From Victivallales bacterium (GTDB lineage: Bacteria > Verrucomicrobiota > Lentisphaeria > Oligosphaerales > Oligosphaeraceae), in the NCBI GenBank assembly GCA_017535315.1, contig JAFXUD010000047.1:1-64000 (forward strand): a stretch of DNA of 64,000 nt. The letters are read 5' to 3'. The stretch's first letter is position 1. Every line of letters starts with the position of its first letter. Under the pieces are notes generated by a model, which was not told the origin of the DNA, did no database searches, and saw only the letters and a list, made by a program, of their open reading frames with translations. Positions 52,573 to 62,713 of the stretch are shown one piece after another. Made by a program: the position numbers and the translations under genes.

Positions 52573-55374
52573 ATGAGCCTTAAGCCATTTTGGATAACGC
52601 TGTTGGCCAGCATACTTGCATACGCAGGAGCCAATCTGGTCCCGAATCCCTCCTTCCAGCAAGACGCCAAAGGCGACATTGTTGATTGGGTAAACACAAA
52701 AGATCTTAAGCAGCACCTTTCCGTGAAGGACGGGGCCCTCCACATCGTGCTTCCCGCCTTCAAGCAATTCAAGTTCGACTCCAAAATAATCGAACTTAAC
52801 CAGACAGAGCCTGTCCCCCTGCGCTATTCCCTTCACTTCAAAGGCGAGACGTTCCCATACGACTGGCACCACGGACTGCTTCTGGACAAGCTGGAGTACA
52901 TGGACGGCACGACAGAGGGGTGGGGAAAGTCCCATTTCATCTTCCGCAGCCGTTCGCGCACTTGGTCGGAGGAAACCTTCACCCTGATACCCCCGAAGCC
53001 CATCAAGTCCTTCCGCGTCTCCTTCCTTTTCACCAGCGCACAGCCAGCCGACTTCTGGATAAAAGAGCTCTCCATCACAGAGATGCCTGACGCCTTCAAT
53101 ACGCCCGACTGGGAGGAGAATTTCGGTCCGCATCCCACCAACCTTGTCCCCAACCCAGGTTTTGAGACCGTCAAAAACGGCGATGTGAAGAACTGGGTGA
53201 AGTTCACCGAGCTGCATCCGCTCAACGCAGGCCTCAAGAACAATGTGGACATGACCTTGGACAAGACCACTCCCCGTAGCGGCAACTACTCGCTCAAGCT
53301 CTCCAACTCTAAGGACAGCCTTGGCGGGGCGGGCAGCACCATCCTCTCCGTCATCGACCCCACGCGTGAATACACCTTCTCCGCATACGTCAAGGCCGAA
53401 AACGCCACAGGAAACACCTACATAGAGGTGCTCTTCTACAGCCAATGGGCCCCCATGGGCATCGGTAGCAACGCAGGCGACTTCATCAACAGAGTTCCCA
53501 GCAGAATTGACCTAGTAGGTGCATACCAGTCGCCCATGACAAGCGGCACCCATGAATGGAAGCAGCTTTCCGTCACCATGCAGCCGCCTCCTAGCGCCAC
53601 CCACGTCTGCTTCAAACTGCACACCAACGACAACACGGGCAGCGTCTGGTTTGACGACCTGATGTTCGACGGCTTCGGCAACGCTGCTATCGAACCGATT
53701 ATCAGCCAGCTCGGCTACCAGCGCAAAGGCGTGAAAAAGGCATTTGTTCGCAGCACGCTTCCCGACAAGCAAGGACGGTTCATCCTGCTCAACGAGAAAG
53801 GGAAGAAATGCGCTTCAGGCAAACTCAACTATAGAGGACTGGACGAGTGGGGACACCAGGAGTTCGAGGCGGATTTCTCAAGCATCTCGCAGTGCGGTAT
53901 CTACCAGCTCGTTTTCAACATCGGCGAGAAAGAGTGCAAAACCCGCGAGTTCCAAATACGCGAAGACCTCTATACAGACCTTCTGGAGAAGAGCCGCAGC
54001 TTCATGTACCACAGCCGCTGTGGCTTTGACATCCCTGGCTTCCACCCCGCCTGCCATCTGGACGATGGGCAGCTCCGCTCCAAGCCAAACCTTCTTGCGG
54101 GCGGAAAGATAATCGGCCATCACGACTCCTCTGGCGGATGGCATGATGCTGGCGACTTTGACAAATTCCCCTGCGCGGCAGCGCCAGTCATCACCTATCT
54201 GGCGCGCGCAGGCGCCTATCTCTCATCAGAGGCTTTGCTGGACGAGGCGAAATGGGGGGCAGACTGGCTGTGCAAGCTGGCCACTCCAACAGGAATGTAC
54301 TATAAAATCGAACGTTTGTCCCCAAACGGCAGCATTGTCATCGACCTCTGCCGCCCTGAATCCGAAACAGACAACATCCCTGGAAATGAAGACGACCGCG
54401 TCGTTACGGGGCCAGGCCACGACATCATCTGCTCATGGGCGATTCTGGAATACGCCCTCACGGAGAAAAGCCCAGAACGCCAAAAACAGTACATGGACGT
54501 CGCCATGATGCTTTACAATGACTTCATCACGTGCCAGCCAAAGATGGAAACCGCAAAGAGACACCAGTACTTTGCCGCCATACTTGCCCTTGACAATTTC
54601 GCCATGTTCAGACTGACCAAACAACAGGAGTATTTCGACAAGGGAGTGGCGTTCTTCACCCAGATGCTCGACATCGTCGAGCCGCGCCTGAATGAAAAAC
54701 GCTTCAAGGAGTGGAAGGAAGAACATGTGTTTCCGCTTGGCTGGGCCATCGCTTCGCTTGAGTTCACAATGCAGTATCCAGACGCGCCCATCAGCGAAAG
54801 ATGCAGACAAATGGTCAAAAAGCTTCTGGATGAATACGTTCTTCCTGCCCAAATCAGCTATTCGTACGGCAACATCGACTTCCGAAAATGGTTGTTGCCT
54901 GGCGGACATGGACATGCCAGCATCACCCAGCTTGCTAACGCCTCGCTTATGGCGCGGGCAGCTGTCGTTTTCAAGAACAGAGCCTATCTTGACCAGGCAG
55001 AACTCTCCTTCATGTACACAACGGGCCTGAATCCAATGGGGGCCTCCCTGGTGGCTGGCTGCGGCTACAAGACGGTCGCCACCTGGATTGCCCTGGAACC
55101 CGTCCCTGGCTGCAACAACGGCACTGTCCTGACTGGCGGCGTGCAGAAAGGCGTCCGACGAGCCTCTGGTCGCAAAAACATCCCGCCTTCCTATCTCGCC
55201 AATGAGCACAGCGACTATTGCACCGACAATCCGCCCAATTTCCCCTGCATGGTGCTGGCCGGCTCGAAGCCATTGGGCCCGACCTTCTGCGTCCAAGAAT
55301 CCTGGGAAGCCATCAATGGTGTTCAAATCCATGCGATTGAAGCCATTCTGGAGGCCGCAAAACGCCTATACTGA
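52573..55374 (+). CDS. Secreted GH9 family glycoside hydrolase with CBM4/9 modules
   Basis: 933 residues; signal peptide MSLKPFWITLLASILAYAGA. AAGGAG 8 nt upstream. Two CBM4/9-like domains (about 20-175 and 195-370; both start NLVPNP-F), then a CelD-type Ig-like domain (about 375-460) and a GH9 (alpha/alpha)6 catalytic domain with SGGWHDAGDFDKF (catalytic Asp525/Asp528), TGLNPMGASLVAGCGYK and NEHSDYC near the end. The general acid is probably Glu909 or Glu912 in CVQESWEAINGVQ, not the usual NE-x-x-IN. GH9 enzymes are mainly inverting beta-glucanases; exo-glucosaminidases also occur. Confidence 0.9.
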   Translation: MSLKPFWITLLASILAYAGANLVPNPSFQQDAKGDIVDWVNTKDLKQHLSVKDGALHIVLPAFKQFKFDSKIIELNQTEPVPLRYSLHFKGETFPYDWHHGLLLDKLEYMDGTTEGWGKSHFIFRSRSRTWSEETFTLIPPKPIKSFRVSFLFTSAQPADFWIKELSITEMPDAFNTPDWEENFGPHPTNLVPNPGFETVKNGDVKNWVKFTELHPLNAGLKNNVDMTLDKTTPRSGNYSLKLSNSKDSLGGAGSTILSVIDPTREYTFSAYVKAENATGNTYIEVLFYSQWAPMGIGSNAGDFINRVPSRIDLVGAYQSPMTSGTHEWKQLSVTMQPPPSATHVCFKLHTNDNTGSVWFDDLMFDGFGNAAIEPIISQLGYQRKGVKKAFVRSTLPDKQGRFILLNEKGKKCASGKLNYRGLDEWGHQEFEADFSSISQCGIYQLVFNIGEKECKTREFQIREDLYTDLLEKSRSFMYHSRCGFDIPGFHPACHLDDGQLRSKPNLLAGGKIIGHHDSSGGWHDAGDFDKFPCAAAPVITYLARAGAYLSSEALLDEAKWGADWLCKLATPTGMYYKIERLSPNGSIVIDLCRPESETDNIPGNEDDRVVTGPGHDIICSWAILEYALTEKSPERQKQYMDVAMMLYNDFITCQPKMETAKRHQYFAAILALDNFAMFRLTKQQEYFDKGVAFFTQMLDIVEPRLNEKRFKEWKEEHVFPLGWAIASLEFTMQYPDAPISERCRQMVKKLLDEYVLPAQISYSYGNIDFRKWLLPGGHGHASITQLANASLMARAAVVFKNRAYLDQAELSFMYTTGLNPMGASLVAGCGYKTVATWIALEPVPGCNNGTVLTGGVQKGVRRASGRKNIPPSYLANEHSDYCTDNPPNFPCMVLAGSKPLGPTFCVQESWEAINGVQIHAIEAILEAAKRLY

Positions 55375-55567
55375 CAAATTCAGTGTTCCTGCCCCACAGG
55401 CTCTGTCGGTGCCTCACAGCTTTTATATCAATCAAGGAGGCATTACCACACCAGAAAACACCGTTCCCATTTCTTATCCCGAATTGTTGGCATTTTCAAC
55501 AAACCGTATTATATTTAGCAAGTGAAAATGCTAAAAAAACTATAAAAAAACAACTGGAATTGTTAAA

Positions 55568-56791
55568 ATGGCCAATAATTTGCTAACTGAAGATGTTGAA
55601 GAACTGTTTGAGACCTCCAATCGTCAGATAAGGGACGAGACAATTGATTTTCATCGATACCTTATGACGGAAATAGACTGGCGTGATCGTCTGATTTGCA
55701 TCAAAGGACCACGCGGGACAGGGAAGACAACACTTCTTCGCCAAAGGCTCAAGGAGCAGTTTGGCGTGGATTCGCCCTATGCTGTGTATGCAAGCCTCGA
55801 CGATTTATGGTTTGCCAGGCATGACCTAAAGGAATTGATAAACTACCTATATGAGCATGGCTTCAGCCATGTCTTCCTTGATGAGGTCCATCATCTTGGC
55901 AAGGAATGGTCTCAAATTCTGAAAAACATCACTGACCAATACCGTAAACTGAACATAGTCTATAGCGGTTCCTCTCTTCTGCAATTGGAAAAGGCCCATG
56001 GTGACCTTTCCCGTCGTCAGGCCACCTATATGCTTTCAGGGATGAGTTTTCGAGAATATCTTGAACTGGAGGGAGTTTTGAAATACAGAGTGCTGGAATT
56101 GGAGGAGATTCTGGCTGACCATCTTAAAATTGCCACAGAAATTGACAAGGTTTTGAAGGTACTGCCACATTTTGAAGTGTATCTCCGCAAGGGGTATTAC
56201 CCGTTCTATAGAGAGAGTTATGGGAAGTTCCGCGATAGGCTTCTGGAGACAGTCAACAAGGTGCTTGAAGGCGACTATCCGGCCATTTACGATGTTTCCC
56301 AGGACACCATCCGAAAAACACGCAAAATGCTGATGGTTCTTGCAGAAAATTGCCCACAGACGCCTAATATGAGCAGACTTTACGCAGAACTTGACACAAG
56401 CCGCGAGCCAGGGCTGAAAATGCTTAAGGCCCTTCAGCGTGCAGGACTGCTGTCGCTGATGGATTCCCAGGGGCTTAAGCTCGATAATCTGTCAAAGCCA
56501 GAGAAAATCTATGTAAACAACCCCACGCTGATGCACGCCCTTGTTCCGCGTGTGGATGCAGGTGTGGAACGTGAAACCTTCTTCTTCAACCAAGTCGGGC
56601 AGAAACACGCCATTGCCTACACGGGCATTGGTGACTTTGTCGTTGATCGCAAATGGACATTCGAGGTCGGCGGAAAAGGAAAGGGTTTCACGCAAATAGC
56701 TGGTGTCCCCAATAGTTATGTTGTCAATGCAGACACATCAATTGGGCATGGAAACAAAATCCCCCTCTGGCTCTTCGGTTTCTTGTACTGA
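55568..56791 (+). CDS. AAA_14/DUF4143 ATPase (copy 2)
   Basis: 407 residues with Walker A IKGPRGTGKTTLL (about 45-57), Walker B HVFLDEVHHLGKEW (about 99-112), VYSGSSLLQLEKA and a C-terminal DUF4143-like region (PTLMHALVPRVDAGVERETFFFNQVG, GDFVVDRKWTFEVGGKGK). Not closely similar to copy 1 but the same superfamily. It stands in an AT-rich stretch between GH9 and gyrB and shows lower GC than flanking genes, consistent with a separate origin. A T-rich region after it may end transcription. Confidence 0.9.
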   Translation: MANNLLTEDVEELFETSNRQIRDETIDFHRYLMTEIDWRDRLICIKGPRGTGKTTLLRQRLKEQFGVDSPYAVYASLDDLWFARHDLKELINYLYEHGFSHVFLDEVHHLGKEWSQILKNITDQYRKLNIVYSGSSLLQLEKAHGDLSRRQATYMLSGMSFREYLELEGVLKYRVLELEEILADHLKIATEIDKVLKVLPHFEVYLRKGYYPFYRESYGKFRDRLLETVNKVLEGDYPAIYDVSQDTIRKTRKMLMVLAENCPQTPNMSRLYAELDTSREPGLKMLKALQRAGLLSLMDSQGLKLDNLSKPEKIYVNNPTLMHALVPRVDAGVERETFFFNQVGQKHAIAYTGIGDFVVDRKWTFEVGGKGKGFTQIAGVPNSYVVNADTSIGHGNKIPLWLFGFLY

Positions 56792-56866
56792 CCACTTCTT
56801 TTTTCGTCACATCATTCCCACATCGTTTTCCCATTACTTTTTGCGCTTTTTTTTGCCCCTATTGAC

Positions 56867-56894
56867 TTGACATACGCGCGTGTGCGTGTACATT
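56867..56894 (+). promoter_or_regulatory. Probable gyrB promoter
   Basis: TTGACA (56867-56872) with TACATT (56889-56894) at 16-nt spacing, in a very AT-rich stretch; a TATAAT at 56897 would need an unusual 24-nt spacing. GC-repeats CGCGCGTGTGCGTG fill the spacer. ACACG-AAAAA-CGTGT at 56913-56927 follows. Confidence 0.45.
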
Positions 56895-56955
56895 AATATA
56901 ATATATGTTCGTACACGAAAAACGTGTGTTTTCACCATCAAGAAAGGGGAATGAC

Positions 56956-59769
56956 ATGTCCGAGGAAACTGAAGACAAAGTGCCAGAGACTGGCGAGATG
57001 ACAAACAATGCGCCTGTGACTGGCGAGACGCAAGCAGAGGCCACGGCGGCACCTGCTGAAGCCACGCCAGAGGCCCAGGGGGGCAACACCATCAACGTCC
57101 TGGAGGGACTGGAACCCGTCAGGCTGCGCCCAGGCATGTACATCGGCGACGTCAACTTCAACGGCCTGCACCAGCTGGTCTATGAAGTGGTTGACAACTC
57201 CATAGACGAGGCTCTGGCGGGCTATTGCAAGCACATCCAGGTCACCATCGGGCTGGACAATTCCATCACCGTGGAGGACGACGGGCGAGGCATCCCCGTC
57301 AGCATGCACACCACAAAGCACAAGCCCCAGTGCGAAATCGCGCTGACGATGCTCCATGCAGGCGGCAAGTTCAACAACAGCGTCTATAAGTTCTCAGGCG
57401 GTTTGCACGGTGTCGGTGTCTCCTGCGTGAACGCCCTCTCCGTCTGGCTGGTGCTGACCATCGTGCGAGACGGCCACAAGTACAGGATGCGCTTCTCCCG
57501 CGGCAAGACCACGGAGCAATTGCAGGACCTCGGCGAGTGCCAGGGCAACGGCACCACCGTCCAGTTCCTCCCAGACCCCGATATCTTCGAGGTGCTCACC
57601 TACAGCTACGACACGCTGGCGCGCCGCCTGCGCGAGCTGGCCTATCTGAACGCGGGCGTCCGCATCACCCTGACGGACGTGCGCGGCGAGCCACGCAGCG
57701 AGCAGTTCTTCTTCGAGGGCGGCGTTCCCGAGTTCGTTACCTACCTGAACAAGGACAAGCTGGAAATCTCGGGAGAAAACGGCAAGAAGCTGCCGCCGCC
57801 CCCGCCCGTCATCTCCTTTGGCGGACGCACTTCCAACTTCCGCTCCGACGGCACAGGCGACTTCTTCTATGATGTTGCCTTCCAGTACAACTACTCCTAC
57901 AACGAGCTCATCTACTCCTTCGTCAACGGCATCAACACGAAGGATGGCGGCACGCACCTGTCGGGCTTCATCACGGCTTTGACCATGGCTATCAACAACT
58001 ACTCAAAGAAAATTGAGGAGGAAGAGGCCATGAAGAAGGGCGGCAAGGCAGCCGTGGCCGCCAAGCAGGCGAAGGAAAAGAAGGCAGCGGAAAAGGATGG
58101 CAAGGCTGCCGAGAAGGAGGCCATCACGAGCGAAGACGTCCGCAAGGGGCTCTCCGCCGTGGTCTCCGTCAAGGTCGAGAACCCGCTGTTCGAAAGCCAG
58201 ACCAAGACCCGCCTCAACAACCCAGAAATCAACGGGTTGATGCGTTCGGCGACCACCAACAACATCAAGGCGTACTTCGAGGAGCATCCCGCCGAGGCGC
58301 GCTGGATCATCGACCATGTCAGCCGCGCCGCCGCCGCGCGCCGCGCCGCCAGCGAGGCCATCTCCCGCACGATGAACTCCTCGGAGGACAACATCGCGCA
58401 CTTGCTCGGCAAGCTATCCGACTGCTCCTGCAAGGACCCGTCCCAGTGCGAGCTCTACATCGTCGAAGGTGATTCCGCAGGCGGCTCCGCCAAGAGCGGA
58501 CGCGAAAGCGCCTACCAGGCCATCCTGCCCATCCGAGGCAAGCTCATCAACGCAGAAAAGGCCGCCACTGAAAAGCTCCTGCGCAACGAGGAAATCCGCA
58601 CCCTCTGCACCGCCATCGGCGCAGGACAGCACTTCGGAGGAGACGACGAATCCCACGTGGACCTCTCCAAGGCACGCTACCACCGCGTCGTCATCATGAC
58701 CGATGCTGATGTTGACGGCTCCCACATCCGCACCCTCGTCCTCACCTTCTTCTTCCGCCACATGCGCCCATTGGTGGAGGCTGGCTACATCTACGTCGCC
58801 AGACCCCCGCTCTTCAAGGTCACCAAGGGCAAGCACGAGGAATATGTCGAGACAGAAGACGACATGAGCAGCAAGCTCACCAACTTCGGCATGCAGAACC
58901 TGCAAATACGTCTGCCAGGCGCGGAGGCCTTCCCGCCCGAGCAGATATCCTCCCTCATCCAGACCGTCCGCGACTGCCTGCGCCTCTGCGACACCAACCT
59001 GCCGCGCTACGGCATCCATGCAGCTGACTTTCTAGAGCTGCGCAAGAGCCATGGTACCTTCCCGACCTACATGGTGGAAATCCGTGACAAAGGCGTCCTG
59101 ACCACCTCCTACGCATGGAGCAGCCAGGAGGCCGAGCAGATGCTCGCCGAGGCCAACGCCAAGCGTGCGGCACGCCTTCAGGCCGAAGCCGCCGAAAAGG
59201 CCGCAGAAAAAGCCGAGAACGATGAAGAAGAGCCCCAAGAGGAGCAGACGGAAGCACCTGCCGTTGAAGAACCCGTTGCCGAAGTGCAGTATGACGAGGA
59301 CGGCAATGCTATCGTTGCCGCCGCCGCACCGACCACCCGCACGGCGGACGACAACCGTTCCATCTACCTTCCCGAAGCCGTGGCGCTCGAATCCTACGCC
59401 AACCAGCTCGCCGAAAAAGGCCTCTTCATCGCGAACCTCTACGACAACGAAGCTCCCATCATCGAACTGGTCGATGACAAGGGCCAAGGAGTTACGGCTG
59501 TCAACTCGCTCTCCGCGCTCTGCGACGCCATCACCGCGCGCGGGCGCAAGGGCCTGACCATCCAGCGCTACAAGGGACTTGGTGAAATGAGTCCCGACGA
59601 GCTCTGGGAGACCACCATGGATCCCGAACGCCGCTCCATGATTCGAGTCACCGTCGAGGATGCCGCAAAAGCCGATGAGACATTCAGCATGCTCATGGGC
59701 GACGACGTTGGACGACGACGCAACTTCATCGAGGAAAACGCCGACCGCGTCCTCAACCCCGACATCTGA
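56956..59769 (+). CDS. gyrB: DNA gyrase subunit B with low-complexity insertions
   Basis: The ATPase subunit of type II topoisomerase that supplies energy for negative supercoiling. GHKL ATP-binding motifs VVDNSIDEALAGY, DDGRGIPVSMH and GGLHGVGVSCVNALS, and the TOPRIM signature VEGDSAGGSAKSGRE with DADVDGSHIRTL, are all intact; it ends with RYKGLGEMSPDELWETTMDP. From the ATG at 56956 (AGGGG upstream) it has 938 codons, against about 640-800 usually. Extra length is an acidic/Ala leader (3-40), a Lys/Ala-rich insertion at about 354-394 and a Glu/Ala/Pro-rich insertion at about 725-800. gyrA follows 22 nt later. Confidence 0.97.
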   Translation: MSEETEDKVPETGEMTNNAPVTGETQAEATAAPAEATPEAQGGNTINVLEGLEPVRLRPGMYIGDVNFNGLHQLVYEVVDNSIDEALAGYCKHIQVTIGLDNSITVEDDGRGIPVSMHTTKHKPQCEIALTMLHAGGKFNNSVYKFSGGLHGVGVSCVNALSVWLVLTIVRDGHKYRMRFSRGKTTEQLQDLGECQGNGTTVQFLPDPDIFEVLTYSYDTLARRLRELAYLNAGVRITLTDVRGEPRSEQFFFEGGVPEFVTYLNKDKLEISGENGKKLPPPPPVISFGGRTSNFRSDGTGDFFYDVAFQYNYSYNELIYSFVNGINTKDGGTHLSGFITALTMAINNYSKKIEEEEAMKKGGKAAVAAKQAKEKKAAEKDGKAAEKEAITSEDVRKGLSAVVSVKVENPLFESQTKTRLNNPEINGLMRSATTNNIKAYFEEHPAEARWIIDHVSRAAAARRAASEAISRTMNSSEDNIAHLLGKLSDCSCKDPSQCELYIVEGDSAGGSAKSGRESAYQAILPIRGKLINAEKAATEKLLRNEEIRTLCTAIGAGQHFGGDDESHVDLSKARYHRVVIMTDADVDGSHIRTLVLTFFFRHMRPLVEAGYIYVARPPLFKVTKGKHEEYVETEDDMSSKLTNFGMQNLQIRLPGAEAFPPEQISSLIQTVRDCLRLCDTNLPRYGIHAADFLELRKSHGTFPTYMVEIRDKGVLTTSYAWSSQEAEQMLAEANAKRAARLQAEAAEKAAEKAENDEEEPQEEQTEAPAVEEPVAEVQYDEDGNAIVAAAAPTTRTADDNRSIYLPEAVALESYANQLAEKGLFIANLYDNEAPIIELVDDKGQGVTAVNSLSALCDAITARGRKGLTIQRYKGLGEMSPDELWETTMDPERRSMIRVTVEDAAKADETFSMLMGDDVGRRRNFIEENADRVLNPDI

Positions 59770-59791
59770 GACATAGAGGAGGTAACTAAAT

Positions 59792-62656
59792 ATGGCTGAC
59801 AACAAATCCAAGAAAGCAACGATTCCGCTTGAGCAGTGGGCTGCCTTCAAACGCCACGACCTCCCGACCGAGGTCAACGACCTGATGCGGAATGCATACC
59901 TCCAATACTCCGTCTCCGCCAACATCGGACGTGCCATCCCAGACGTGCGCGACGGCCTCAAGCCAGGCGCGCGACGCATCCTCTACGCAATGCTTCGCGG
60001 TGGCTTCCTCTCCTCTGGCGGCCTGAACAAGTGCGCCAAGGTGGTCGGTCTCGTCATTGGTAACTACCATCCCCACGGCGATTCCGCCGTCTATGAGACG
60101 ATGGTGCGCCTGGCGCAGCCCTTCTCCATGCGTGTTCCGCTCATCCATGGACACGGCAACTTCGGTTCCATGGACGGCGACCCCGCAGCGGCCTACCGCT
60201 ATACGGAATGCAAGATGGAAAGAGCGGCTGAAGCCCTCCTTGCCGATTTGGACAAGGAGACCATCGACATGCGCGAAACATTTGACGGCAAGGAGATGGA
60301 GCCCATCGTGCTGCCCGCCGCCTTCCCGAACCTGCTTGTCAACGGCTCGCAGGGCATCGGCGTCGGCATGGCCACTAATGTGCCACCGCACAACCTCGGC
60401 GAGGCCATCGACGCAGCCGTCGCCATCATCGACAACCCCGACATCACCATTGACGAGCTGATGCAGATCATCCCAGGCCCCGACTACCCAACGGGCGGCA
60501 TCATCCACGGCGTGGCGGGCATCCGCAAGCTCTACACAACGGGTCAGGGAGCCATCGCCATTCGAGGAAAGGTCGAGGTCGAGACTGACAAAAACGGCAG
60601 GGACAGCCTCGTCATCACGGAAATCCCCTACAACATCAACAAAGCGGAAATGGTGGCTCGCATTGGCGAGCTGGTCCGTGCCAACGTCATCCACGGCATC
60701 TCCGACATCAACGACTACTCCAGCTCACGTGTCGGTGTGCGCATCGTCATCAACCTGCGCGCCGACGCCACGGCCAACGTCGTAATGAACGAGCTCTTTA
60801 AGCTAAGCCCGCTCCAAACAAACGACCCAGGCCAGCTGCTGGTCGTTGACCACAACCGCCCGCGCACCATGACGCTCCGCCAGATCCTCGACGCCTACAT
60901 CGACCACCGCGAAAACGTCATCACACGCCGCACACAATTCCTGCTTAAAAAGGCAGAAGAGCGTGCGCATATCGTGGAAGGCTTGATGATTGCGCAGGCC
61001 AACATCGACGAGGTCATCCGCATCATCCGCAATGCAGCCGACCGCAACGAAGCCTTCGCTGGCTTGATTTCTCGCTTCAATCTGGATGAAATCCAGGCAA
61101 ACGCCATCCTCGACATGCGCCTTGCATCGTTGACGCATCTCGCCGTCGATGAACTCCAGAAGGAATTGGACGAGCTCAATGCGAAAATCGCCGCTTTCAA
61201 GGAAATCCTCTCCTGCCGCGACAACGTCATGCAGGTCGTCCGCAAGGAGCTGCTGGAGACCAAGGAGAAGTTCAACACCCCGCGCCGCACGCGCATCGAG
61301 GCGGCGGACGGCGAGCTGAACCTGGACGGACTCACCAAGCGCGAAATCTACGTCATCACCCTCACGCGCGGCGGCTACATCAAGCGCTGCAGCGCAGATG
61401 AATATTCCACGCAGAACCGCGGCGGCTCTGGCGTCAAGGGTTTCACAGCCCGCAAGAGCGATGACACCATCCACAAGATTCTCACGACGCGCAGCCACAA
61501 CTCCCTGCTCTTCTTCACGAACTACGGGCGTGTCTATAAGCTGGCACGCGCCTACGAACTGCCAGAAGGCGGTCGTAGCGATGCAGGGCGTTTCATCGCC
61601 AACGTTCTCCAGCTCTACGAAGACCCCGAGCATCCAGAAAACCACGAGGAGATTCGCGCCATCATTTCGTATGATGAAAAGACCATCGACATGGAGAACA
61701 ACTTTGTGGTGATGGTCACCAAGAACGGCCTTATCAAGCGCTGCCGTCTCTCCCTCTTCAAGTTCCTGCGCAAGGGTGGCAAGCGCGCTCTCGCCTTCCG
61801 CGAGGACGACGACCTCATCGATGCGGAACTCACGGACGGCACGAAGGACCTGCTCATCTCCTCGAAGGCGGGTCGTGCCGTGCGCTTCAATGAATCCCAG
61901 GTGCGTCCCATGGGCAACATGGCGGCGGGCGTCCGCGCCATCAAGCTGCAAGCTGAATCCGACGGCACGCCAGGCATGGTCGTCTCCATGGCCGTGGTTG
62001 ACCCGAATGACGAACTGCTCGTCATCACCGAAAACGCCAATGGCAAGCGCACACCCATCGGCGCTGGCCGTTCCGATGATGCACCTGCCGCACCGCAGGA
62101 TGGAGCCGAAGGCACCGATGCAGATACAGACAACGCTCCTGACTCAGGAGAAGAAGCTGCCGAAAACGCCGAATCGGCTGAGAGCGAGGAGCGTTCCGCG
62201 TTCCGCTACCGCCTGACCAACCGTGGCGCAAGAGGCTGCATCAGCGTGAGGCTACGCCCTGGCGACCATGTGGTTGCCGCCATCCAGATACCGCCAAACT
62301 GCAAGCAGGACCTCCTGCTGCTGACCGTGCAGGGGCAGGCCGTCCGCACGCCAATCGAGCAGATACGCCTCTGTGGGCGCGCCTCCTACGGTGTCCGCGT
62401 CATGCGCTTCGTCAAGGAGAATGACCGCATCGCCAACGTCTCTGTCGTCGATGAGCTTTCCGAAGCCGACGCCGCCGCCAACGACGCCAAGGACGAACGC
62501 GAAAAACGTAGCCTGGAAGAGGCTGCTGCTTTCGCCGAAAACCAGGCCGTCCAAGATGTCGAAACCGATGCAACGGCGGAAACCGCACCCGAGGCAGCCA
62601 CAGATGCAACGGCGGAAAACACCCCCGAGGCAGCACCCGAAGCCCCGCAAAACTGA
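59792..62656 (+). CDS. gyrA: DNA gyrase subunit A with acidic/Ala-rich insertion and tail
   Basis: The DNA-cleaving subunit. NLRMR-like start then [29 protein letters not shown], the quinolone-resistance region [21 protein letters not shown] (Ser retained at the E. coli 83 position; Glu at the 87 position), and YRYTECKM with the catalytic Tyr. The C-terminal beta-pinwheel contains a GyrA-box-like TQNRGGSG. 954 residues (usual 800-880): insertion at about 761-803 rich in Asp/Glu/Ala interrupts the pinwheel, and a 60-residue Ala/Glu/Thr-rich tail ends the protein. GGAGG 10 nt before ATG; coupled with gyrB. Confidence 0.97.
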   Translation: MADNKSKKATIPLEQWAAFKRHDLPTEVNDLMRNAYLQYSVSANIGRAIPDVRDGLKPGARRILYAMLRGGFLSSGGLNKCAKVVGLVIGNYHPHGDSAVYETMVRLAQPFSMRVPLIHGHGNFGSMDGDPAAAYRYTECKMERAAEALLADLDKETIDMRETFDGKEMEPIVLPAAFPNLLVNGSQGIGVGMATNVPPHNLGEAIDAAVAIIDNPDITIDELMQIIPGPDYPTGGIIHGVAGIRKLYTTGQGAIAIRGKVEVETDKNGRDSLVITEIPYNINKAEMVARIGELVRANVIHGISDINDYSSSRVGVRIVINLRADATANVVMNELFKLSPLQTNDPGQLLVVDHNRPRTMTLRQILDAYIDHRENVITRRTQFLLKKAEERAHIVEGLMIAQANIDEVIRIIRNAADRNEAFAGLISRFNLDEIQANAILDMRLASLTHLAVDELQKELDELNAKIAAFKEILSCRDNVMQVVRKELLETKEKFNTPRRTRIEAADGELNLDGLTKREIYVITLTRGGYIKRCSADEYSTQNRGGSGVKGFTARKSDDTIHKILTTRSHNSLLFFTNYGRVYKLARAYELPEGGRSDAGRFIANVLQLYEDPEHPENHEEIRAIISYDEKTIDMENNFVVMVTKNGLIKRCRLSLFKFLRKGGKRALAFREDDDLIDAELTDGTKDLLISSKAGRAVRFNESQVRPMGNMAAGVRAIKLQAESDGTPGMVVSMAVVDPNDELLVITENANGKRTPIGAGRSDDAPAAPQDGAEGTDADTDNAPDSGEEAAENAESAESEERSAFRYRLTNRGARGCISVRLRPGDHVVAAIQIPPNCKQDLLLLTVQGQAVRTPIEQIRLCGRASYGVRVMRFVKENDRIANVSVVDELSEADAAANDAKDEREKRSLEEAAAFAENQAVQDVETDATAETAPEAATDATAENTPEAAPEAPQN

Positions 62657-62669
62657 CGTTCCTTGATAC

Positions 62670-62690
62670 TGCGCGGCTCACAGCCGCGCA
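62670..62690. other. Perfect hairpin after gyrA
   Basis: TGCGCGGCT-CAC-AGCCGCGCA, 14 nt after the gyrA stop. No T tract, so more likely a processing or stabilising element than a terminator. Same GCT/AGC-closing style as the 30-kb, 31-kb and 40-kb hairpins. Confidence 0.55.
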
Positions 62691-62713
62691 GGTGTACCGC
62701 ATTGAGGTGCCTT

